NCBI GenBank assembly: GCA_036287865.1
Contig: CP126743.1
Coordinates: forward strand, 744,001-808,000
DNA length: 64,000 nucleotides
Direction of reading: 5' to 3'
DNA from: Fluviibacter phosphoraccumulans_A
GTDB taxonomy: Bacteria > Pseudomonadota > Gammaproteobacteria > Burkholderiales > Rhodocyclaceae
The notes beneath the pieces were generated by a model. That model saw nothing but the letters and a program-made list of their open reading frames with translations. It searched no databases and was not told where the DNA came from. The position numbers were made by a program, and so were the translations under genes. Position 1 is the first letter of the stretch, and the number at the start of each line of letters is the position of its first letter. Below are positions 56,113 through 62,789 of the stretch, piece by piece.

Positions 56113-56399
56113 GGTTTAAAGCTCCGAATAGATCTAAAATCGAGGGTGGGGTGGATTGTAATGTGGAAGGCAGTTCCTTGCATCTTTCTCGGTGTGTTCG
56201 CCATAAAACCGCATTTGTGCAAAGCGGCAAAATATCGCTTGTTTATGACAAAACAATTTGGTAAGGATTTTTCGTCCTGGAGGATTTGGCTGTGATGTTT
56301 ATATGTATCAGTGGGTTGCGATGCTTTATGTCCGGGCGCGAATAGTTTTCATGTGTCATGGCATCGAACTGAAAGTCTTTTTGCGGCGCAATAAATTTC
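56113..56399. other. Non-coding gap, nothing recognised
   Basis: This is an AT-rich stretch between the OsmC-type gene and the small RNA promoter. I see no convincing gene. A 71-codon minus-strand frame (56458-56243) has no good ribosome binding site, no family features, and would cover the small RNA promoter. Confidence 0.5.
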
Positions 56400-56428
56400 T
56401 TGCAATTTGAATGGCTTGGGGCTATATT
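56400..56428 (+). promoter_or_regulatory. Promoter of the candidate small RNA
   Basis: TTGCAA (56400-56405) and TATATT (56423-56428) are separated by exactly 17 bp. This is one of the best sigma70-type promoters in the window. Transcription would begin near 56435. Confidence 0.65.
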
Positions 56429-56434
56429 CGCTAT

Positions 56435-56536
56435 GTTGTATAGGTGTGCTCGGCGCATCTATCCGATTGTCTCCTCCACCCTCCTCCTTTGGTGTGGATT
56501 TACGCGGAGCCACTCGTGTGGTTCCGCGTTTTTTTT
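56435..56536 (+). ncRNA. Candidate small RNA with two CTCCTCC motifs
   Basis: The promoter at 56400-56428 and the terminator at 56502-56536 bracket about 100 nt with no reading frame. A 5' hairpin is formed by ATAGGTGTGC (56440-56449) and GCGCATCTAT (56453-56462), ten pairs including two G-U, with a TCG loop. A pyrimidine-rich region predicted to be unpaired then holds CTCCTCC twice (56471-56477 and 56481-56487), ten nt apart. The motif is complementary to Shine-Dalgarno GGAGG. Layout (hairpin, anti-SD single strand, terminator) matches trans-acting regulatory RNAs in other bacteria. I do not recognise a named family. It is upstream of rplM on the same strand but separated from it by the terminator. 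Confidence 0.65.
56502..56536 (+). terminator. Strong terminator of the small RNA
   Basis: ACGCGGAGCCAC (56502-56513) and GTGGTTCCGCGT (56518-56529) form a 12-bp stem with one G-U pair and a TCGT tetraloop. A run of eight T follows. Confidence 0.85.
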
Positions 56537-56612
56537 GCTTTATTTATTTAGGTTGCGCATTCTTTCTGGATTCCAGCCCCCAGGCGCACTTGGCGCCCCG
56601 CTAGGCGGTGGT

Positions 56613-56634
56613 CTTCGCGGACAAAGTCGCGAAG
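56613..56634. other. Hairpin just upstream of the rplM promoter
   Basis: CTTCGCG (56613-56619) pairs with CGCGAAG (56628-56634), loop of 8 nt. It ends 3 bp before the -35 of rplM. There is no T-run. It may insulate rplM or bind a regulator; nothing more can be said. Confidence 0.35.
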
Positions 56635-56637
56635 AGG

Positions 56638-56667
56638 TTGACGTCAATTCAAAAGTGTTGCTAGAAT
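56638..56667 (+). promoter_or_regulatory. Promoter of rplM-rpsI
   Basis: TTGACG (56638-56643) and TAGAAT (56662-56667) are 18 bp apart and 51 bp before the rplM ATG. It is the obvious promoter for the two ribosomal genes. Confidence 0.7.
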
Positions 56668-56718
56668 GCGCGTTTTCCCAAATTCCGCGCCGTTACTGGC
56701 GCCACGGAAGTGTATAAG

Positions 56719-57147
56719 ATGAAAACGTTTTCCGCCAAGCCGCATGAAGTTCAGCGCGACTGGTTCATCGTGGACGCCACGGACAAAGTTCTGGGTCGCG
56801 TTGCCAGCGAAGTCGCACGTCGCCTGCGTGGCAAGCATAAGCCTGAGTACACCCCGCACGTTGATACGGGTGACTTCATTGTTATCGTTAACGTAGAGAA
56901 GCTGCGTGTTACTGGTAACAAGGCCGAAGATAAAAAATACTACCGTCACTCGGGTTACCCAGGCGGTATCTACGAAACTACGTTTGGCAAGATGCAACAG
57001 CGTTTCCCAGAGCGTGCTCTGGAAAAGGCCGTTAAAGGCATGCTGCCAAAGGGTCCGCTGGGCTACGCCATGCTGAAGAAGCTGAAGTGCTACGCCGGCG
57101 CTGTCCACCCGCATACCGCCCAGCAACCTAAGTCGCTGGAAATCTAA
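56719..57147 (+). CDS. rplM: 50S ribosomal protein L13
   Basis: Large-subunit protein of 142 residues, full length. It starts MKTFSAKPHEVQRDWFIVDA and has the family block HSGYPGGIYETTFGKM and LPKGPLGYAMLKKLK. ATG 56719 is chosen over a GTG three codons upstream. rpsI follows after 9 bp, the universal rplM-rpsI pair. Confidence 0.98.
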   Translation: MKTFSAKPHEVQRDWFIVDATDKVLGRVASEVARRLRGKHKPEYTPHVDTGDFIVIVNVEKLRVTGNKAEDKKYYRHSGYPGGIYETTFGKMQQRFPERALEKAVKGMLPKGPLGYAMLKKLKCYAGAVHPHTAQQPKSLEI

Positions 57148-57156
57148 GAGGTCGTT

Positions 57157-57549
57157 ATGGCAGAACAACAATATTACGGTACCGGTCGTCGCAAGAGCGC
57201 CGTTGCCCGTGTTTACCTGAAGCGTGGCAAGGGCAACATCGTTGTCAATGGCAAGCCAGTTGATATCTTCTTCTCGCGTGAAACCGGCCGTATGGTCGTT
57301 CGTCAGCCGCTGGAGCTGGTTGAGCATGTAAACACTTTCGACATCAACGTTAACGTGGTTGGCGGTGGTGAGTCGGGTCAAGCCGGTGCAGTTCGCCACG
57401 GCATCACCCGTGCGCTGATTCAGTACGACGCCGAGCTGAAGCCTGCGCTGTCGAACGCAGGCTTCGTAACGCGTGATGCGCGTGAAGTTGAGCGTAAAAA
57501 AGTCGGTCTGCACAGCGCCCGTCGCCGTAAGCAGTTCTCGAAGCGTTAA
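57157..57549 (+). CDS. rpsI: 30S ribosomal protein S9
   Basis: Small-subunit protein of 130 residues. YGTGRRKSAVARVYL opens it, GGGESGQAGAVRHGITRAL lies in the middle, and the basic tail HSARRRKQFSKR reaches the P-site tRNA. AGAGG precedes the start. A tRNA gene follows 37 bp downstream. Confidence 0.98.
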   Translation: MAEQQYYGTGRRKSAVARVYLKRGKGNIVVNGKPVDIFFSRETGRMVVRQPLELVEHVNTFDINVNVVGGGESGQAGAVRHGITRALIQYDAELKPALSNAGFVTRDAREVERKKVGLHSARRRKQFSKR

Positions 57550-57586
57550 TGTTTTTCCGCACTTGGGCAGCAATGCCCTGGTGTGC

Positions 57587-57662
57587 GGCCAGTTAGCTCA
57601 GTTGGTAGAGCAGCGGATTGAAAATCCGCGTGTCCTTGGTTCGATTCCGAGACTGGCCACCA
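57587..57662 (+). tRNA. tRNA-Phe (GAA)
   Basis: A 76-nt cloverleaf with acceptor GGCCAGT/ACTGGCC and encoded ACCA end (57659-57662). The D loop is AGCTCAGTTGGTAGAGC, the anticodon stem GCGGA/TCCGC, and the anticodon GAA at 57620-57622. The T arm is CCTTGGTTCGATTCCGAG. GAA reads phenylalanine codons. It is probably in its own transcript or read through from rpsI. Confidence 0.97.
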
Positions 57663-57669
57663 AATATTC

Positions 57670-57700
57670 AAAAGCCACCTTCGGGTGGCTTTTGTTTTTT
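57670..57700 (+). terminator. Terminator after tRNA-Phe
   Basis: AAAAGCCACC pairs with GGTGGCTTTT around a TTCG tetraloop (57670-57693), then G and six T. It would also work for the minus-strand gene ending at 57727, thanks to the A-run on that side. Confidence 0.85.
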
Positions 57701-57726
57701 CAGTTGGTTTAAAAAACGCGGGTTAA

Positions 57727-58120
57727 TTAATCGTTGCAGCTGACATAGACCGGAACGCCACGACTAACAAATAGGCCAAGAGCCCGGTGCAAACGCTGGC
57801 GCTTTCCAGGCGTCGCGGTGTGCGGATTTCACATAAAGTACGATGTCATTGCCTTCGTTGAGTGTTCCAACGACGACATGCGATTTGTCGGGTCGGGTCG
57901 CTATGGGCAAGGGCTTTTCCATTTTCTGTGATCGTAGCCAGAGACATTCATATACGCGGCAGGATTCTGGCCGGGTCTCATAGATGTCGCAGCCCTGGCC
58001 TTTATTGCAGTGTGTGCACCAGGTATTGGCGGGCTTTTCCAGTTCCCGGACCTTCATGGCATTACAGCAGTAGGTGCAATTGCCACAATCGTTGGCGTTG
58101 GTTTCAATCGTTAGCGTCAT
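57727..58120 (-). pseudogene. YkgJ-type cysteine-cluster protein gene, C-terminal frameshift
   Basis: From ATG 58120 the protein begins with a cysteine cluster: CGNCTYCC, then CTHC, CDIY and CRVYECLW, typical of the zinc/iron-chelating YkgJ family of unknown function. The frame runs to APAFAPGSWPIC at 57764. If one base is removed near 57782-57788 it reads ALGLFVSRGVPVYVSCND and stops at 57727, which looks like a proper C-terminus with one more cysteine. So a one-base insertion probably shortens and alters the last 20 residues; the cysteine cluster is unaffected and the product might still work. Confidence 0.7.
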
Positions 58121-58173
58121 TTTGGTCTTTGATAAGCGATAATCAGAAATCGTTGATTGAAAGTGTATCCGAG

Positions 58174-60498
58174 ATGCGTACTCTGATTGTTGCCTTAACT
58201 GTTTTGACGGCCGTTGCAGGGACGTCAGCTGCGCATGCGCAGCTGACGTCCCTGTTGCCATCCAAACCAGTCAAAACGGCACCAACGGCTACCCAGGTAA
58301 CGGTGAGCAATCCCCAGCAGGAGCTGGCTGATGCGCAAACCCGTTTAAGTGACGCACAGAATGCGCTCAAACGATTGCAGACGGAAGTGAACAAGCCGGG
58401 TTTGGCGCCGAGCGCCCGCCAGGATTTACTGCAACAGTTCAATTTACGCCAGACGCTAACAGATCGCTATGCCGAACAGGTGGGCTATCTGAAACAGATG
58501 ACGGTATTGGACGTAAAAATCACGGATGCCAAACAAGCGCGCGACAGCTGGGTGCCGCCAGCTGGGTCGCCACCGTGGCCGGTGGTTGATGGTGATGCAG
58601 TTCGTAATGAAATCCTCGCATTGCAGGTGCAGATTGCGCAACTGGATAAAGAGTTGACATCAAACGCTGATCAGCTGGTTGGGTTGGGTCAGGAAAAGGC
58701 GGTTTTCGAGACCAAGATTCGTCAGTTGCAGGAGGGCGCAGACAAAGCTTCGGAGGCTGATCGTCAGCAGTTAACCATTATGCAGGACCGACTGGCATTG
58801 CTGAGCGCGGTGCTGCTGCGTACTGACCTTGAGCGGCGGGTGAAAGAAAAGGAGCGCGTGCTTAAAGAGATTCGTCTGGAAACGGCAAAACGTACTTGGC
58901 AGTACTACGATGGACGCTTCGTGTTGACCCCGGACGTTTTAGATAAGGCAAAGTCCGAGTTGCAGATGTTGATGGATCGTAGCCGTGATCAGGAACTTAA
59001 GGCTTTAGCCAATTCCGAAGCGGCCTTGGCGCGTATGAATCGCGCACAAAATACGTTTATAGCGCTTGATCAGAAAGGGTCGGATCCGCTAAAAGTCGCC
59101 CAGGCGAGATCGGCTCTCGAGGTGGCGCAGGCAGAAGAAGCGGCCGCTCGTAGTGAGGTAGACCGTCTGCGCCTGATGATTGAGCTTGGTGGCTATGGCT
59201 TACAGATCTGGGATGCGCGCGCAACGATTTATGCAACGCCTCGGCCTGATGCGGCCACGCTGGAAGAGATTAGCCAACGGGTTAAAACGGGTTTGGTGCG
59301 TGTACGTCAGGCGAGAACCCTGTTGCAGGATGCTCTGACGAATAAGGAGCAGCAGGCTTTTGATTTGCGTGAGTCGCTATTAACAGCCAGATCAGAGCTG
59401 GATCGTCAGAGTTTTGCCGCTAGACTCAAAGCAGCAACGATCGAAATGGACAACACTCGACTAGTCTTGTCTGGCATAGACCGATTTGATCAATACTTGC
59501 AGGTGCTGCAAGCTGAATTGGGGTTGAAAGATAACGACCGTTCCTTAGCCGAGCATGTGGTTGCGTATTGGCAACGCGCAGTAGCGATCGGTAAAACGCT
59601 ATGGCAGTACGAGCTGTTTACGGTGGATGACAGCGTAGTCGCGGATGGCAAAGAAATTAAGACGACCCGTAGTGTGACCGTCGGCAAGAGTGTCGGTGCT
59701 ATTGGTATTCTGGTGCTCGGCTTCTTCCTTGTTTCCGGGTTGATTCGTGCCTCATTGGGGCTGGCTGAGCGGCGTTTGGGGTTGAAATCTTCTATCGCAA
59801 GTATTATTCGGCGCTGGTTCACAGTGTTGGCGACCGGTACGCTGATTGTGCTGAGCTTCAACCTGGTACAGATTCCGCTCAGTGTCTTTGCCTTTCTGGG
59901 TGGGGCTTTGGCGATTGGTGCCGGCTTTGGTACGCAGAATTTACTGAAGAACCTGATTAGCGGGGTAATGTTGTTGGTGGAGCGCCCGATCCGTATTGGA
60001 GATCTGGTTGAAATCGACAACGTGTGCGGCCGTGTCACATCAATCGGCATAAGGTTTTCGACGATTCACAGTTCGGATGGCATTGATACGTTGATTCCAA
60101 ATAGCGAGCTTGTCGAGAAGAAGCTCACCAACTGGACTTTCTCTAACCCAGACGTGCGGCGGGAAATACGGGTGGGCGTGGCTTACGGCGCAGACCCAGT
60201 CCAGGTAAAAAACCTCATGCAATGCGCCGCTAAAGAGCATCCGGATGTCATGCCGACGCCAGAACCCATGGTGGTGCTGGATGACCTGGGTGATAACGCA
60301 CTGATCTTTACGCTTCGCTACTGGATCCGCATTGAAAGCGGCACCGATGGCAGGCGGGTAGACAGCGATTTACGCTGCGAGATCCTGGAAAAGCTGAATG
60401 CCGCCGGCATTGCCGTGCCTTATCCGCAGCGCGATATACGTTTGAGTGCCGTAGAACCTTTGCCAGTCGCGGTAGTAGCGCCTCAGGAGCGGAGCTAA
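58174..60498 (+). CDS. Large MscS-family mechanosensitive channel with periplasmic coiled coil
   Basis: Protein of 774 residues. Signal peptide about 1-22 (ALTVLTAVAGTSAAHA), then some 450 residues rich in Gln, Glu, Leu, Arg and Lys, predicted coiled coil in the periplasm. Membrane segments follow from about 505 on. The MscS pore helix holds GGALAIGAGFGTQNLLKNL, then the beta domain VERPIRIGDLVEI and LIPNSELVEKKLTNWT. This resembles MscK/YbiO-type channels protecting against osmotic downshock. ATG 58174 is chosen from the signal peptide; the frame extends far upstream over the antisense YkgJ gene without support. Confidence 0.88.
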   Translation: MRTLIVALTVLTAVAGTSAAHAQLTSLLPSKPVKTAPTATQVTVSNPQQELADAQTRLSDAQNALKRLQTEVNKPGLAPSARQDLLQQFNLRQTLTDRYAEQVGYLKQMTVLDVKITDAKQARDSWVPPAGSPPWPVVDGDAVRNEILALQVQIAQLDKELTSNADQLVGLGQEKAVFETKIRQLQEGADKASEADRQQLTIMQDRLALLSAVLLRTDLERRVKEKERVLKEIRLETAKRTWQYYDGRFVLTPDVLDKAKSELQMLMDRSRDQELKALANSEAALARMNRAQNTFIALDQKGSDPLKVAQARSALEVAQAEEAAARSEVDRLRLMIELGGYGLQIWDARATIYATPRPDAATLEEISQRVKTGLVRVRQARTLLQDALTNKEQQAFDLRESLLTARSELDRQSFAARLKAATIEMDNTRLVLSGIDRFDQYLQVLQAELGLKDNDRSLAEHVVAYWQRAVAIGKTLWQYELFTVDDSVVADGKEIKTTRSVTVGKSVGAIGILVLGFFLVSGLIRASLGLAERRLGLKSSIASIIRRWFTVLATGTLIVLSFNLVQIPLSVFAFLGGALAIGAGFGTQNLLKNLISGVMLLVERPIRIGDLVEIDNVCGRVTSIGIRFSTIHSSDGIDTLIPNSELVEKKLTNWTFSNPDVRREIRVGVAYGADPVQVKNLMQCAAKEHPDVMPTPEPMVVLDDLGDNALIFTLRYWIRIESGTDGRRVDSDLRCEILEKLNAAGIAVPYPQRDIRLSAVEPLPVAVVAPQERS
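58217..58254. repeat. Perfect 38-bp palindrome in the mscS-like signal-peptide region
   Basis: Every base from 58217 to 58235 pairs with its mirror from 58236 to 58254, without a spacer. The centre is GCGCATGCGC. It spans codons for the end of the signal peptide. As a result both strands encode GTSAAHAQLTSL. The flanks are not complementary. Confidence 0.95.
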
Positions 60499-60603
60499 TA
60501 AGGTGGGTTTTGGGTGGGGTGTTTTTACAACGCCGTGTAATTTCTTACGGAATGATTAAACCTGTAAGGGGAATGTAAGCGTGGGTTCGTACCCTTGCTA
60601 CAC

Positions 60604-60629
60604 GCGCTAAATGTGTAATCCGTTAGCGC
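60604..60629. promoter_or_regulatory. Inverted repeat before DUF485-actP
   Basis: GCGCTAA (60604-60610) and TTAGCGC (60623-60629) form perfect half-sites 12 bp apart. They lie 25 bp before the DUF485 ATG and just upstream of its AAGGAGGAG ribosome binding site. Spacing and symmetry fit either an operator or an mRNA hairpin masking translation start. Confidence 0.4.
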
Positions 60630-60653
60630 ATCCATAAAAAGGAGGAGTAATCC

Positions 60654-60962
60654 ATGCTAGACCCAACGACCGCCAAGTTATTGGCAGATCCGAAGTATCA
60701 GGAGCTGGTCTCGGTCCGCAACAGCTACAGCTGGATCTGTACCGTGCTGATGCTGATTGTGTACTTTGGCTTCATTCTGACCCTGGCTTTTGACAAGGCC
60801 ATTTTTGCCCAGAAAATCGGTGACGGCGTCATGTCGCTCGGTATTCCGGTGGGGCTGGGTGTGATTCTGTTCACCATCGCCATCACGGCTATTTATGTTC
60901 GTAAGGCCAACTCGGACTTCGACGCACTGAAGGACGCTCTGGTAAAGGACGTACAAAAATGA
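60654..60962 (+). CDS. DUF485 membrane protein (YjcH-like)
   Basis: Small inner-membrane protein of 102 residues with two hydrophobic segments (about 28-48 and 62-84) separated by a short charged loop. It matches the DUF485 family that almost always precedes the acetate permease gene actP, and its stop overlaps the actP start. The function is unknown; it may help ActP. The ribosome binding site AAGGAGGAG is strong. Confidence 0.92.
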   Translation: MLDPTTAKLLADPKYQELVSVRNSYSWICTVLMLIVYFGFILTLAFDKAIFAQKIGDGVMSLGIPVGLGVILFTIAITAIYVRKANSDFDALKDALVKDVQK

Positions 60963-62631
60963 CCAAAATGAATAAGACACTGATTGCGCTGGACGCACTC
61001 CTCGCGAGTGGTGCAGCTCTGGCTGCAGGTGCTGATCTGGGTAACACTCAGCAGCAGGCGACCAACTGGACTGCTATTGTCATGTTCGGCATCTTCGTTC
61101 TGTTTACGCTCTACATTACCAAGTGGGCGGCAGGCAAAACGAAGACGGCTGCTGACTTCTACACGGCTGGTGGCGGTATCACCGGTTTCCAGAACGGCCT
61201 GGCGATTGCTGGCGACTACATGTCGGCTGCTTCGTTCCTGGGTATTTCCGGTCTGGTGTTTGTTAACGGCTTTGACGGCCTGATCTTTTCGATCGGCTGG
61301 CTGGTCGGCTGGCCAATCATCACCTTCCTGCTGGCAGAGCGTCTGCGTAACCTCGGCAAGTTCACCTTTGCTGACGTGGCCTCGTACCGCTTCTCGCAAA
61401 CCCCAGTGCGTATTTTCGCAGCAACGGGTTCGCTGGTTGTGGTTGCCTTCTACATGATTGCCCAGATGGTAGGTGCTGGTCAGCTGATCAAGGTGCTCTT
61501 TGGTCTGGACTACACGTGCTCGTGGGCATCCTGATGATGTTGTACGTGCTGTTTGGCGGTATGACAGCAACTACCTGGGTTCAAGTGATCAAGGCGGTGA
61601 TGCTACTGTGTGGCGCAACCTTCATGGCTGATGCTGTTATGTTTGCTTTCGGTTTCAGCCCAGAAGCACTGTTCGTTAAGGCTGTTGAAATCCATCCGAA
61701 GCATGATGCGCTGATGTCCCCAGGTGGACTGATCAAAGATCCGATCTCGGCAATCTCGGTGGGTATGGCACTGATGTTCGGTACGGCTGGTCTGCCACAC
61801 ATCCTGATGCGCTTCTTCACGGTACCAAATGCCAAAGAAGCTCGTAAGTCTGTGGGTTGGGCAACGGTCTGGATCGGTTACTTCTACACCCTGACTTTCA
61901 TCATCGGTTTCGGCGCTATCGTGTTCCTGATGCAGGATCCAGCTGCGTACTACGTAGATGGTGATCTGGCCAAGGGTCTGAAGGGCGGCGGCAACATGGC
62001 TGCTATCCACCTGTCGAACGATGTTGGTGGTGACCTGTTCCTGGGCTTCATATCGGCTTTGGCTTTCGCAACCATTCTGGCTGTGGTTGCCGGTCTGACG
62101 CTGGCTGGTGCATCGGCTGTGTCGCATGACCTGTACGCTACCGTTATCAAGCATGGCAAGGCTGAGCAAGCTGCTGAAATGCGTGTATCGAAGATTACGA
62201 CCATCGCTCTGGCAGTTCTGGCAATTTTCCTGGGCATTGCCTTCGAAAAGCAAAACGTTGCCTACATGGTGATGCTGGCCTTCGCAATTGCGTGTTCGGC
62301 TAACTTCCCAGTCCTGTCCATGTCGCTGATGTGGAAAGACTGTACGACTAAGGGTGCTGTAACTGGTGGCTTCGTTGGCCTGATCGCTTCGGCTGGTCTG
62401 ACCATCCTGTCGCCAACCGTTTGGGAAGCCGTTATGGGCAATCCAAAGGGTAGCGCACCGTTCCCTTACGGTTCGCTAGCTCTGTTCTCGATGACGGCTG
62501 CTTTCGCAACCATCTGGATCGTGTCGTTGCTCGATAAGAACGCCCGCGCCCAGATCGACCGCGAAGGCTACCCAGCACAACAAGTTCGTTGCGAAACGGG
62601 CATTGGTGCTACAGGTACATCAGGTCACTAA
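60959..62631 (+). pseudogene. actP: Cation/acetate symporter ActP, frameshifted
   Basis: ActP (sodium:solute symporter family) imports acetate. The first frame reads from 60959 through TKTAADFYTAGGGITGFQNG and GLAIAGDYMSAASFLG to LIKVLFGLDY, then stops at 61534. The second frame picks up with VLVGILMMLYVLFGGMTATT and runs clean to 62631. A few residues that follow GLDY in relatives are missing, so a deletion of 3n+1 bases near 61513-61516 is likely, not a single-base slip. It breaks the protein after about six membrane segments. DUF485 upstream is intact. Confidence 0.88.
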
Positions 62632-62645
62632 GTGGCTTTAGCGTA

Positions 62646-62681
62646 ACCTGGCGTTATGCTGAAAGGCCCGGGTCTTTTTTT
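62646..62681 (+). terminator. Probable terminator after actP
   Basis: ACCTGG (62646-62651) can pair with CCGGGT (62668-62673), six pairs with one G-U, across a 16-nt loop. T-C-TTTTTTT follows. The stem is modest, so this is a fair but not strong terminator. Confidence 0.5.
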
Positions 62682-62750
62682 GTGTATTCAATGCAGGGTA
62701 TTTGTTGACCAATCCCTTAATGGACGTGGCGATCAGCCTGTATCGGATGT

Positions 62751-62756
62751 TATACT
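62751..62756 (+). promoter_or_regulatory. Possible -10 of hemA
   Basis: TATACT lies 34 bp before the hemA ATG. No good -35 is found 16-18 bp upstream. Confidence 0.3.
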
Positions 62757-62789
62757 CACCGCCGTTCTTGCAGGAATTGCCCGGGTATT

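Noticed and set aside
56243..56458. 71-codon minus-strand frame in the gap before rplM
   Set aside because: No ribosome binding site or family features, and it would cover the small RNA promoter.
57862..58173. Upstream extension of the mscS-like frame
   Set aside because: It lies antisense to the YkgJ-type gene and has no start signal. The signal peptide begins at ATG 58174.
58121..58261. Minus-strand extension of the YkgJ-type protein beginning with a peptide like that of the MscS protein
   Set aside because: The shared peptide is only the palindrome read from the other strand. The cysteine cluster follows ATG 58120 closely, a normal start.
60580..60603. A sigma54-like GG...GC pair upstream of DUF485-actP
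   Set aside because: GG and GC are 11 bp apart instead of the required 10, and the rest of the consensus is poor.
61505..61534. Programmed frameshift in actP
   Set aside because: No slippery heptamer or pseudoknot is apparent, and residues conserved in the family are missing at the join.
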